DNA of 35,417 nucleotides, taken from assembly GCA_964430475.1 (NCBI GenBank), contig CAYSEQ010000011.1, forward strand, positions 1 through 35,417, written 5' to 3'. Below, in pieces: positions 7,915 to 15,543 of this stretch; positions within the stretch are counted from its first letter, which is position 1, and each line of letters starts with the position of its first letter. The stretch comes from CAYSEQ01 sp964430475. Its GTDB lineage: Bacteria; Patescibacteriota; Microgenomatia; UBA8517. Position numbers and translations under genes: made by a program. The notes beneath the pieces are model-generated. The model was not told where the DNA came from. It did no database searches and was given only the letters and a program-made list of their open reading frames with translations.

Positions 7915-8717
7915 TGAGAGAAGAAAGATCCCCTCAAAAAATTTATTGGTCTAGCAGTGAGAGAAGAAAAATCCCCCCAAAAAAAAGATTTTTTGCTTTA
8001 GCACTAAGGGTACTTTTAGGTTATACGCTAGGTAGAGCTTGTACCGATGGATTGCCACTTATTGCAAATTCTATAAATGTAAATGCCGAAACTAACCCCT
8101 ATGTCTTAAATAACCCAAACCTGCCAACGCCCGAAATTCAAGTAGCCCCTAACCCACCTCCTGAAGCCCAAAGCAACAAAGAAGTTGGTAATGAAAAAGG
8201 TATTGCTCCCGTTTTTACTAAAAGCGTTCAATATTGGGCTGACTCAATTCAAAGATGGGCAAAAAGTAAAGGTCTTGATCCTAACTTATTAGCTTTAGTT
8301 ATGCAAATTGAGTCTTGTGGAAACCCCGATGCTGTATCCCCTGCCGGAGCAGTGGGACTATTTCAAGTAATGCCACTAAACTTTCCAGAAGATGTAAGAA
8401 GTGACTTTGACCGAATGAAAAATACGGAGTTGAATGCTCAAGTGGCGACCGATCTTCTTGCAAAACTTTTAGAAAAAACTAACGGCAATGTACTACTTGC
8501 CCTCGCAGCATACAACGGTGGGAATAAAGTACTGGAAAACCCCAACAATCCTGAAGTATGGCCCGCTGAAACAAGAAGATACTATGAGTGGGCAAAAATC
8601 TACGAAGAGATAAAACAAAATCCCAACGAAAGCTCTACTCTCCAAGAATGGCTTAAGGCAGGCGGAGCAAGCTTGTGTGCGACCGCTGAAAAACGCCTAG
8701 GTCTAACTTCGGAGTAA
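7914..8717 (+). CDS. Lytic transglycosylase (SLT domain), membrane-anchored
   Basis: Peptidoglycan-cleaving enzyme of the Slt70/goose-lysozyme-like fold, cutting MurNAc-GlcNAc bonds with formation of anhydro-MurNAc. Basic N terminus, one hydrophobic helix (about 25-42; a membrane anchor or uncleaved signal), a proline/asparagine-rich linker (60-100), then the SLT domain: PNLLALVMQIESCGNP with catalytic Glu133, SPAGAVGLFQVMP (142-154) and LAAYNGG (197-203). The domain is complete. It starts within the stop of the preceding gene (TAATG), so translation is coupled. It ends 11 bases from the convergent kinase gene. Role: wall remodelling, or opening the wall for a secretion or pilus machine; the partner is the unknown 420-aa protein. 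Confidence 0.9.
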   Translation: MREERSPQKIYWSSSERRKIPPKKRFFALALRVLLGYTLGRACTDGLPLIANSINVNAETNPYVLNNPNLPTPEIQVAPNPPPEAQSNKEVGNEKGIAPVFTKSVQYWADSIQRWAKSKGLDPNLLALVMQIESCGNPDAVSPAGAVGLFQVMPLNFPEDVRSDFDRMKNTELNAQVATDLLAKLLEKTNGNVLLALAAYNGGNKVLENPNNPEVWPAETRRYYEWAKIYEEIKQNPNESSTLQEWLKAGGASLCATAEKRLGLTSE

Positions 8718-8728
8718 GCGCGGAAACA

Positions 8729-9805
8729 CTACAAATCCAAAACCTCCACCATCTGTTTAATCATCGAAACAACCACCGGTGGTGCTAAAAGAGAATAACA
8801 CTCAATTCCATTATCATCTTTAACCGTCCAAGAATTTTCCAAAATCTTAACCTTTTTCCCTTTGCTATCCCAGACAAAACTATATTCAGGAGTCAATTCG
8901 TATTCATCAAAATATTTAAGTGCCTCCTTAACCGGTACATGATTTCTTAATAAAACTTTAGGTACACCATAAAGTGAGAAGGCGGTCCTGATCAATTCCT
9001 CGTCTTTCATCAACCTCTCACGAATGGGCTCTAAGCCTTTTTCGTCTCCCTCTTTGGGAACCATCCTTGTCTTACCCACACCTTCGCAACCTGGATTGTC
9101 GCATAATAGATAAAAAGCCTTCTTTTTTTCATCGTACTCAATCTTACTGGTAATTAAAAGTTTTGTGTTTCTGGAGGTTTGACAAATCGGACAGACAACC
9201 CTAAATTTCATCCTCTCCTCAATAACAGATTCCGGTATATCAATAAGCACGAAAAAATCGGGATCGTCTCGATAATTTATAATGTCTCTAAAATAAAGCG
9301 AATATGAAACCTGGTCCATTGCCCTTGGAAGACCATCAATAAAAATTGCTTTCCCTTGAAGTTCATCAATGTGCGCTTTAAGAAGAGCCACAATAAATTC
9401 TGTTGGCAATAGCTTTGATGTTGATCTCTCGGAAAGAGACCTAACAACTTCTTCAAAAGAAACATAACCTCTATAATAATTCCTTAAAAGTTTAAAGCGT
9501 TTCGTCTTTCTGAAGCTATCCCAGTTATCAGTCTCCCTAACTAAATCTCCCACCGATACATGGGCGATTTTCTCCTCGCCAAAGATTTCCATCAGGAGTT
9601 TGGAATATGTACCCTTTCCAGAATTTTTCTTACCAAGAAGAAAGCCCACAAAAGTATTTTTCTTTAGATATTTTTTAAGATGTTCAATTTCATCACCTAC
9701 TTTAGCCTTAAAATACTCCTCTCTCCCAGAAACACTATTTAAATCAAACCTTTTGTTCAAACCCTTAACCTTTGTACCGATAATTGGAAATTCAAGACCT
9801 TTCAT
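8729..9805 (-). CDS. Adenylate kinase-like nucleoside monophosphate kinase with extensions
   Basis: P-loop NMP kinase. GFLLGKKNSGKGTYSKLL contains the Walker A loop (58-66); VSVGDLVRE is the NMP-binding start and FIDGLPRAMDQ matches the adenylate kinase signature DGFPR. A zinc-knuckle-like lid has CPIC (about 213-216) and CDNPGC (about 245-250). The 358 residues are much longer than the usual 190-220: about 50 extra N-terminal residues and about 80 after the catalytic core. The P-loop reads GKKNSGKGT rather than the usual GxPGxGKGT. Substrate (AMP, other NMP, or something else) cannot be decided. It lies beside the right copy of the inverted repeat and is convergent with the transglycosylase. 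Confidence 0.8.
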   Translation of the reverse strand: MKGLEFPIIGTKVKGLNKRFDLNSVSGREEYFKAKVGDEIEHLKKYLKKNTFVGFLLGKKNSGKGTYSKLLMEIFGEEKIAHVSVGDLVRETDNWDSFRKTKRFKLLRNYYRGYVSFEEVVRSLSERSTSKLLPTEFIVALLKAHIDELQGKAIFIDGLPRAMDQVSYSLYFRDIINYRDDPDFFVLIDIPESVIEERMKFRVVCPICQTSRNTKLLITSKIEYDEKKKAFYLLCDNPGCEGVGKTRMVPKEGDEKGLEPIRERLMKDEELIRTAFSLYGVPKVLLRNHVPVKEALKYFDEYELTPEYSFVWDSKGKKVKILENSWTVKDDNGIECYSLLAPPVVVSMIKQMVEVLDL

Positions 9806-9831
9806 ATTACTATTTTAAATTACAAATAAAC

Positions 9832-10110
9832 TAAAAGTCCAAAGTCGTTAATTCTAAAATTTTGATGTAAGACACGACAAAGATAAAAAATTCCAAATCT
9901 AAAATTCTAGATTCTAAACAATTTCAAATCTCAAATTACAAAGCACAAAACACAAATAAATAACAAATTACAAATAACAAATAACAAATTTCTAAATCCT
10001 AAATTCTAATCTCTAAATTCTAAACAAATTCTAAATACAAAATTCTAGCTTCTTGATTCTTAATTCTTGATTCTAGATTCTATCTTCTTGCTTCTTGATT
10101 CTAATCCCCA
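9832..10110. repeat. Right copy of the long inverted repeat
   Basis: Reverse complement of the left copy at 1-430, lacking about 165 internal bases. The near-perfect segment covers about 9832-10035 and the distal end matches again up to 10110. It lies 26 bases upstream of the kinase start and about 95 bases downstream of the M16 peptidase stop, and contains no gene. Confidence 0.85.
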
Positions 10111-10205
10111 GATACGCTCTCTCTTCAAAACCTCAACAACTTCGAATTTTGAACATCTAAATTTAAATATTGTCTAGAACATAGTACTCGTCAAGATTTA
10201 GATAT

Positions 10206-11474
10206 TTAAACCAGAAGTCTTTCAAAATCCTCTTGGTTTTTATACGGCCCAATTATTGTCAAATTTACTCTTTTGGGAGCAAATATCCTTCTAGCTGACT
10301 CTAAAACCTCCTCTATTTTTACCCTTTTAATCTTTTTAAAAACTTCTTCTGGTGTCCTAATTTTCTTCAACAATAAAAGTTCAGGACCAAAAAAAGCGTT
10401 GACTTCACTTGTATCCTCGAGGGAAAGTGCAAGACGTCCCTCAAGAAACCCCTTAGCCTTCTCGAATTCCTTTTTAGTAAGTTTATACCTATTACCAAAA
10501 TTAAACACTTGGTCCAAAATTACCTTTATTGCCTCTTTTGCCTTTTTAGGATCGGTTCCGGCATAAACCGCAAAGTATCCAATATCTAAATATCTATCAA
10601 ACTCAGTTCTGACAGCATAGGCTAGTCCGCGTTTTTCCCTCACTTCAGTAAAAAGTCTTGAACTCATGCCTCCGCCTAAAACTGCGTTTAGAATACTGTC
10701 AGCGTATCTTTGGGGTTTGCCCAAAGGATCTGCTGGAAAACCCAATATAAAATGCGCTTGTTCAATATCTTTAGGATGAATTTTTACTTTCGGCTTTTCT
10801 TGATTGAAATTAAAAGTCTTAATCTTGCGGATCCCTCTTTTCTTGAGATTCTTAAAAAATTCCCTCGCAAATTTTGATATCTTTCCAACCTTCACTCCTC
10901 CAGAGACCGTAATAAGCATATTCTCGGCATAGTAATGACTAGACATATACTTTATAAAATCTTCCCTCTGAAACGAGAGAACTGTCTTTTTGTTCCCAAT
11001 GATATCTCTGCTAAGAGTGGAACCTTCAAAAATCAATTCCTCAAACTTATCCCAAACTCTTCTTATAGGAGTATCTTCATACATTTTCATTTCTTCTATG
11101 ATCACCTTTTTCTCACGATTAATATCTACATTTCTTAACCTGGGATAAAGGATCATGTCTGACAAAACATCAAAAGCCAAATCTAACTTATCCTTCCGAG
11201 CTTTTATAAAGTACTGCGTAATTTCTTTGGAGGTTGAAGCATTAAACTCTCCACCAATCGAGTCAATAACGCTTGAAACAGTCCTTGCGTCAGGGTACTT
11301 TTTCCCTCCCTTAAACGCCATGTGTTCCAAAAAATGACTTATCCCTGAATTTCTCTTGTTCTCATCTCTTGAACCTGTCCTAACCCAGACTGTAACTGTT
11401 GCAGATTCTAACGAGGGCATTGGGTAAACAAACAAATTAAGCCCATTTGCAAGTTTTTCAAGTTTATAGCTCAT
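10206..11474 (-). CDS. M16-family zinc metallopeptidase
   Basis: Insulinase/processing-peptidase fold. The inverted zinc motif HFLEH is at 47-51, with the distal glutamate ligand E128 in VIIEEMKMYED at exactly the family spacing (HxxEH-x76-E). The second half carries the inactive-domain substrate-binding block SSRLFTEVREKRGLAYAV. Length 422 is normal for bacterial M16B enzymes. These degrade or process peptides, in some bacteria with a catalytically inactive partner subunit; no partner gene is adjacent. No signal peptide, so likely cytoplasmic. ATG start about 30 bases after a possible TACAAT -10 box set inside a small palindrome. Confidence 0.92.
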   Translation of the reverse strand: MSYKLEKLANGLNLFVYPMPSLESATVTVWVRTGSRDENKRNSGISHFLEHMAFKGGKKYPDARTVSSVIDSIGGEFNASTSKEITQYFIKARKDKLDLAFDVLSDMILYPRLRNVDINREKKVIIEEMKMYEDTPIRRVWDKFEELIFEGSTLSRDIIGNKKTVLSFQREDFIKYMSSHYYAENMLITVSGGVKVGKISKFAREFFKNLKKRGIRKIKTFNFNQEKPKVKIHPKDIEQAHFILGFPADPLGKPQRYADSILNAVLGGGMSSRLFTEVREKRGLAYAVRTEFDRYLDIGYFAVYAGTDPKKAKEAIKVILDQVFNFGNRYKLTKKEFEKAKGFLEGRLALSLEDTSEVNAFFGPELLLLKKIRTPEEVFKKIKRVKIEEVLESARRIFAPKRVNLTIIGPYKNQEDFERLLV

Positions 11475-11502
11475 AATAAAAATAAGATTCGTATTTTTAA
11501 TG

Positions 11503-11609
11503 CTAGTATTGTACTAGAAAGAGCCGAATGAAAAAAGACCCTAAATATAAGGGGTATTAATGTACTCTTCCCATTCGGCTCTCGGACTGTCCCTTTAAAA
11601 GGGTTAGTC
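11503..11609. other. Cluster of three inverted repeats, possible terminator or structured leader
   Basis: Three perfect or near-perfect inverted repeats sit in about 105 bases: CTAGTA/TACTAG at 11503-11517 with a 3-base loop; an 11-bp stem AGAGCCGAATG (11520-11530) with CATTCGGCTCT (11572-11582) enclosing a smaller ACCC/GGGT hairpin; and GACT..CCCTTT/AAAGGG..AGTC at about 11585-11609. They lie after the stop of the ATPase pseudogene and before the M16 gene on the minus strand. On that strand the 11-bp stem is followed by TTTCT, a weak terminator tail. On the minus strand the first palindrome contains TACAAT, a possible -10 box for the peptidase gene. Confidence 0.5.
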
Positions 11610-11644
11610 AAAGAAATAAAAAGGTCCAAAAATAAATCCCAACT

Positions 11645-14180
11645 TCAGATTAACTTTAAATAAAAATTTCTTTCTCTAACCTTCTTAAAAATTAGTTTCA
11701 ATATCTCGTTTAAAAGCATATAAACAAAAACAATTCCAAAAACAATTAATAAGCCTTCAAAATTCGGTTTAATAAAACCAAAAATCTTCCTTCCAAACTC
11801 TGTGAAAGGGAAAATAACTCTCAAAAAGATAGAAACTAAACTAAGATAGACCAAAGGCTTTGAGGTGTATGGAGCTTCCCAAAAAGACTTTTCTGTTCTT
11901 ATTATGAAAAGGAAAAATAGTTCAGTCAAAATACTTACGATAAACCTGTAAGTTTGAAGGGATTTTTCACCCCAGCTAAAAAAGGTTTTGAAACTGACAA
12001 AATCAAAAAAAGTAGAGACTAATCCAAATGAAAATGCCTTCTTAATAAAATCTTTAAGGTCGTAAGTTCTAGGAAACTTTATCGTATCGGGGTCAACATT
12101 ATCCGTTGCAACCATTATCAAGGGAAAATCAGATAATAAGTTGACAAGAAGGATTTGTAAAGGAAGCATGGATAAAAAGTTAATAAATGGGGTAACCAGA
12201 GCAATAGCAAAAAAATTACCAAAGTTAGAAGACATAGTTGATGTTATGTATTTTGATGTGTTTTCGTAAACCCGCCTTCCCCCTTCAACACCATCGATTA
12301 TTACCTTCAGATCCTTTTTCAGTAAAAGTATATCTGAGACTTCTCTTGCAACATCGCTAGCCTCCGATACAGCTATGGCAACATTGGCAACCTTCAAAGC
12401 AAGGGCATCGTTTATCCCCTCTCCTAGAAAACCCACAGAGTGCTTTTCTTCAAGAAGTTTTATGGTGTCGTATTTTTGTTGTGGCGTAGTCCTGGCAAAA
12501 ACCCTATATTTTTCAACCGCTTCGTGTTTTTCTGAGAATGAAAAAGAATCAAATTCTGAACCTGTTATAACGCGATCTTTTTCTTCTATGAGTCCAATGT
12601 CTTTTGCCACATTACCTGCTACTTCAGGGCTGTCACCAGTTAGTATCTTAATCTCAATCCCCAGACTCTTAGCTTTAGATATGGCGTCCGAAGCTGTAGT
12701 TTTTAGAGGATCCAAAAAGGAGATAAGACCTAAAAATTCAAATCCTTTTCCAAATGCCTTTCCTCATATTGAGCAAATTCCATGTCGTCCAATACACTCT
12801 CATTAAAATGCGACAACCTTCTCTCGGCAACCGCTAAAACTCTTTTTCCTTCCGTCCCCCAATTTTTGGCTAATAAAAATAATTTCTTTTTTTTAGCTTC
12901 ACTTAGTCTACACAACTTTAAAACTTCTTCAGGTGCCCCTCTTGTAATCAGTAAAAAAAGCGTCCTTATACTTAGCTAAAATACTTACTCTTCTTCTCAA
13001 AGGATCAAAAGGAATTTCCTTTACCTTCTTGAAATTACCCAAAAGGTCCTTATTTTCCTTAGGAAGTTTCTCTCTTAAGGCAACATCGAAGGCATTGTTT
13101 TAAAAATTTCGAGAAAGTTCACTCGATACTAAATTTGCCTTCAAAAGGCAATTATCAACATCTTAGGAATAAATATCTACTATAGAGAGTTTGTTCTCAG
13201 TTAATGTACCTGTCTTATCGGTACATAGTACTTTCAAAGATCCTAAATCTTTATTGCAGAAAGCCTCTTAACCACAACGTTCTTCTTCGCCAATAGCAAT
13301 GCACCAATCGACAAAGAGAAGGTAACAACAAGCGGTAAAGCCTCAGGAATGACTGAAACAGCCAAGGCTATAGAGAAAAGAGACAATTCTATTAGTGAGG
13401 GATTTGGCTTCAAAGCGATACTTGTAACAATAACAAAAAAAGCGTTGCCAAAACAACAAGTAGAGTGAATTTTGAGAAACGCGAAAGTTCCTTCTCAAAT
13501 ATGCTCTCGCGTTCAACCTCGCTACTTAGTTTAACAATCTTTGCATAACTTGTATCCTTTCCAGTTGCCAGAACAACAGCTTCTCCCCTTCACGCCACAA
13601 CTGTTGTACCTGAGAAGCCTATATTCCCAAAGGAGTTATCTTTAATAGGATCTGAAAATTTTGGGACGGGCTGAGATCCGCCAGTGAGAGTGGATTCATC
13701 ATCCATCAAGTTTATGGTATCGATAAAACGCACATCCGCGGGAATTATATCCCCAGGTTCAACAATAACTATGTCTCCATGCCCAAGAAATCTTGTCTCA
13801 ATAATCTCTTCTCTACCCTTCCGTTTAACTCTAGAATAACGCACAAGATATCTTTTAGTAGCTTCGCGGCATTTTCAGACTTATGCTCCTGATAAAAGCC
13901 AAGGAAAGTATTTATTCCGATAAAAAGAAGAATCATCAAAGCATCTATTCTTCCTCCGAGAAAGAAAGAGATCCAAAAGGATATAAAAAGAAGTATACAA
14001 AAGGATTTTTAAACTGCCTTAATAGTATATGCCAGGCAGTAACTTCGCGTGAGGGAATTTTATTTTCACCAAATTTTTTAAGTCTTTCGCTTACTTGATC
14101 TTCGTTTAATCCCCACCATCTGTTTCTAGAATTTCAAAAAGCTTATTTCTAGGGAAATTTTGAAATTTTGAGTAATCCAT
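11645..14180 (-). pseudogene. Decayed magnesium-type P-type ATPase (MgtA/MgtB family)
   Basis: Remnant of an about 845-residue P3B-like cation pump. The pieces read in order on the minus strand: ATG at 14180; an N-terminal segment with VSERLKKFGENKIPS; an actuator domain with GDIIPADVRF; transmembrane VIPEALPLVV; the phosphorylation motif LCTDKTGTLT (about 13200-13240); nucleotide domain RGAPEEVLKLC; hinge KILTGDSPEVAGN; and C-terminal membrane helices with VNLLSDFPLIMVATDNVD, typical of MgtA. The frame is broken by about seven single-base shifts (near 14120, 13980, 13850, 13437, 13253, 12950 and 12725) and three stops (13590-13592 TGA, 13163-13165 TAA, 13100-13102 TAA). Two catalytic motifs are also changed: TGES to TGGS (actuator) and GDGIND to GEGIND (P domain). 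The product cannot be a working pump. The longest surviving frame is 11645-12715. Confidence 0.88.
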
Positions 14181-14265
14181 AGAATTAATTTAAGTATACC
14201 AAGTCAAAAGATAAAATAATTTAGGAAGTAATTTGCTAATGAAGTATAAATCTGTAAATCTAGCC

Positions 14266-14721
14266 TTACTTTCCCCTAAATTTTTTTGGGAGGAAGAAAC
14301 CCCTCCTTATTAAAGCCTTCATATTCGCTCCTCTTGTATGACTTCTATGTTTACCTCTGTAACGCCGGGTCCTTAATCCTCTTTTTTCTCTTGCCTCTTC
14401 AATTGTAAAATCCTCTCCATTTAAAATTTTTTCCCTGTCAGAAGTGCTACCTAATCCCCTTATATAAATAAAATTTTGAACACCAGAAGAAAAAAGAGTA
14501 TTTTTCTCATCCTTACTTTCAACTTCGCTTACGCCTAAAACACCTTGATTTTCATCAAAGATTACAGCTATACCGAAACTGTTTAGGAGTTTTGCAAGCT
14601 CTTTTTTGGAATTGCCATCCAATTGTTGATTCGTACCTTGACTATCCTTCGAGAGATAATCTTTAATTTGACCTCTTAAACCCGGTGGCACATCATGCCA
14701 CCTCTCATATTCTAAAGCCAT
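14266..14721 (-). CDS. Uncharacterised 151-residue protein with a basic C terminus
   Basis: I do not recognise this protein. The N-terminal part is mixed and acidic (residues 1-80), including a possible alpha/beta segment with LLNSFGIAVIFDENQGVLGVSEVE. The last 40 residues are very rich in Arg, Lys and His (RTRRYRGKHRSHTRG, then KALIRRGFFLPKKFRGK), which suggests binding to RNA, DNA or ribosomes. No membrane helix or signal. It is a single gene on the minus strand upstream of the ATPase pseudogene; the gap to the pseudogene start is 85 bases. ATG start. Confidence 0.6.
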   Translation of the reverse strand: MALEYERWHDVPPGLRGQIKDYLSKDSQGTNQQLDGNSKKELAKLLNSFGIAVIFDENQGVLGVSEVESKDEKNTLFSSGVQNFIYIRGLGSTSDREKILNGEDFTIEEAREKRGLRTRRYRGKHRSHTRGANMKALIRRGFFLPKKFRGK

Positions 14722-14921
14722 AATTATTAAATTATTACTAAAATTTTAACCACCTTTCAATATCTTAATTTTTCTCCATTACCCTAGTTAACAACTTTCT
14801 TTCAAAGTCAACAAACAAAGATTATTGGTTGTATCACTTCTAATCTTCCCGCTTTTATGATAAACATTAACAAGAGACTAATAATTTTTTTTCGAAGAAT
14901 AAGAACAACGAAGCTCAATCA

Positions 14922-14935
14922 CTCCTCTTGAGGAG
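14922..14935. other. Perfect short palindrome downstream of the two-helix membrane protein gene
   Basis: CTCCTC-TT-GAGGAG, a 6-bp perfect stem 20 bases after the stop of the gene at 14956 (minus strand). No U-tract follows, so it is at best a weak terminator. The rest of the 234-base gap (14722-14955) shows nothing recognisable. Confidence 0.3.
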
Positions 14936-14955
14936 AAAATACGGCCGCCTCCACC

Positions 14956-15354
14956 CTAGATAGACTCAGGAGGTTCACGAGGAATGGGAGAAGGAATGGG
15001 AGGGCGGCTTGCACCAGTCCGTTGTGCACTCGGAATATTAAGTTGAAGGATGTCAATGCCAAAGAAGATACTTACAAGGTTGATTATTGCCCAGGCAGCA
15101 AAGACAATAACTAGACCAATTAAGGCAGCTGTGATTTGGCTTCTTGCAGCTTCAGCCTGGGTTTTGTCTCCACCTGACATAATGTATCTTATTCCTCCCC
15201 AGACAAGCATGAAGAAGAAAACCAAGGCTGCTCCAATAAGAACCATGATAATAATTGCAGAGATGATGCTGGTAATGGTGATGTTATTAAGACCAGCAAA
15301 CTGACCACCAGGGGAGATATTAATTTGAGCCAGTACTGTTGAGAGTAGACTCAT
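14956..15354 (-). CDS. Small two-helix membrane protein, TrbC/VirB2 pilin-like
   Basis: A 132-residue protein with a short N-terminal leader, a first membrane segment (about 27-55), a loop with the sequence WGGIRYIMSGGDKTQAEAARSQ, a second membrane segment (about 74-98), and a proline-rich tail (PPIPSPIPREPPES). This layout (helix, GGxxYxxSGGD loop, helix) is that of TrbC/VirB2-like pilins and their many Patescibacteria relatives. In conjugation systems such proteins polymerise into a pilus or channel. No type IV secretion ATPase or other partner gene is nearby, so the role here is open. It is a single gene on the minus strand with about 190 bases before argS. Confidence 0.75.
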   Translation of the reverse strand: MSLLSTVLAQINISPGGQFAGLNNITITSIISAIIIMVLIGAALVFFFMLVWGGIRYIMSGGDKTQAEAARSQITAALIGLVIVFAAWAIINLVSIFFGIDILQLNIPSAQRTGASRPPIPSPIPREPPESI

Positions 15355-15543
15355 AAGCTTAAATTCATTATGTATACATTAAATTTGTCTTGTCAAGAGG
15401 GAATTATTACAAACCAGTGTTTTCTTAAAACCCATCACTAACCCTACCTCATATAACCTATATTTTTGATATAAAGTGCAGTAAAACAGTTATGTAAAAA
15501 GCAAAAATTAGAAATCGAACTTTAAAACCCAATATATTAATTC

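Noticed and set aside
9832..10110. Insertion sequence or transposon ends forming a composite element with 1-430
   Set aside because: Neither copy contains a transposase frame, terminal inverted repeats or target-site duplication that I can see.
13590..13592. In-frame TGA in the ATPase remnant, as a hint of TGA-as-glycine code (code 25)
   Set aside because: The same gene also has TAA stops and many frameshifts, and the long intact genes contain no internal TGA, while leuS, atpF and rsmI end in TGA. The standard code fits.
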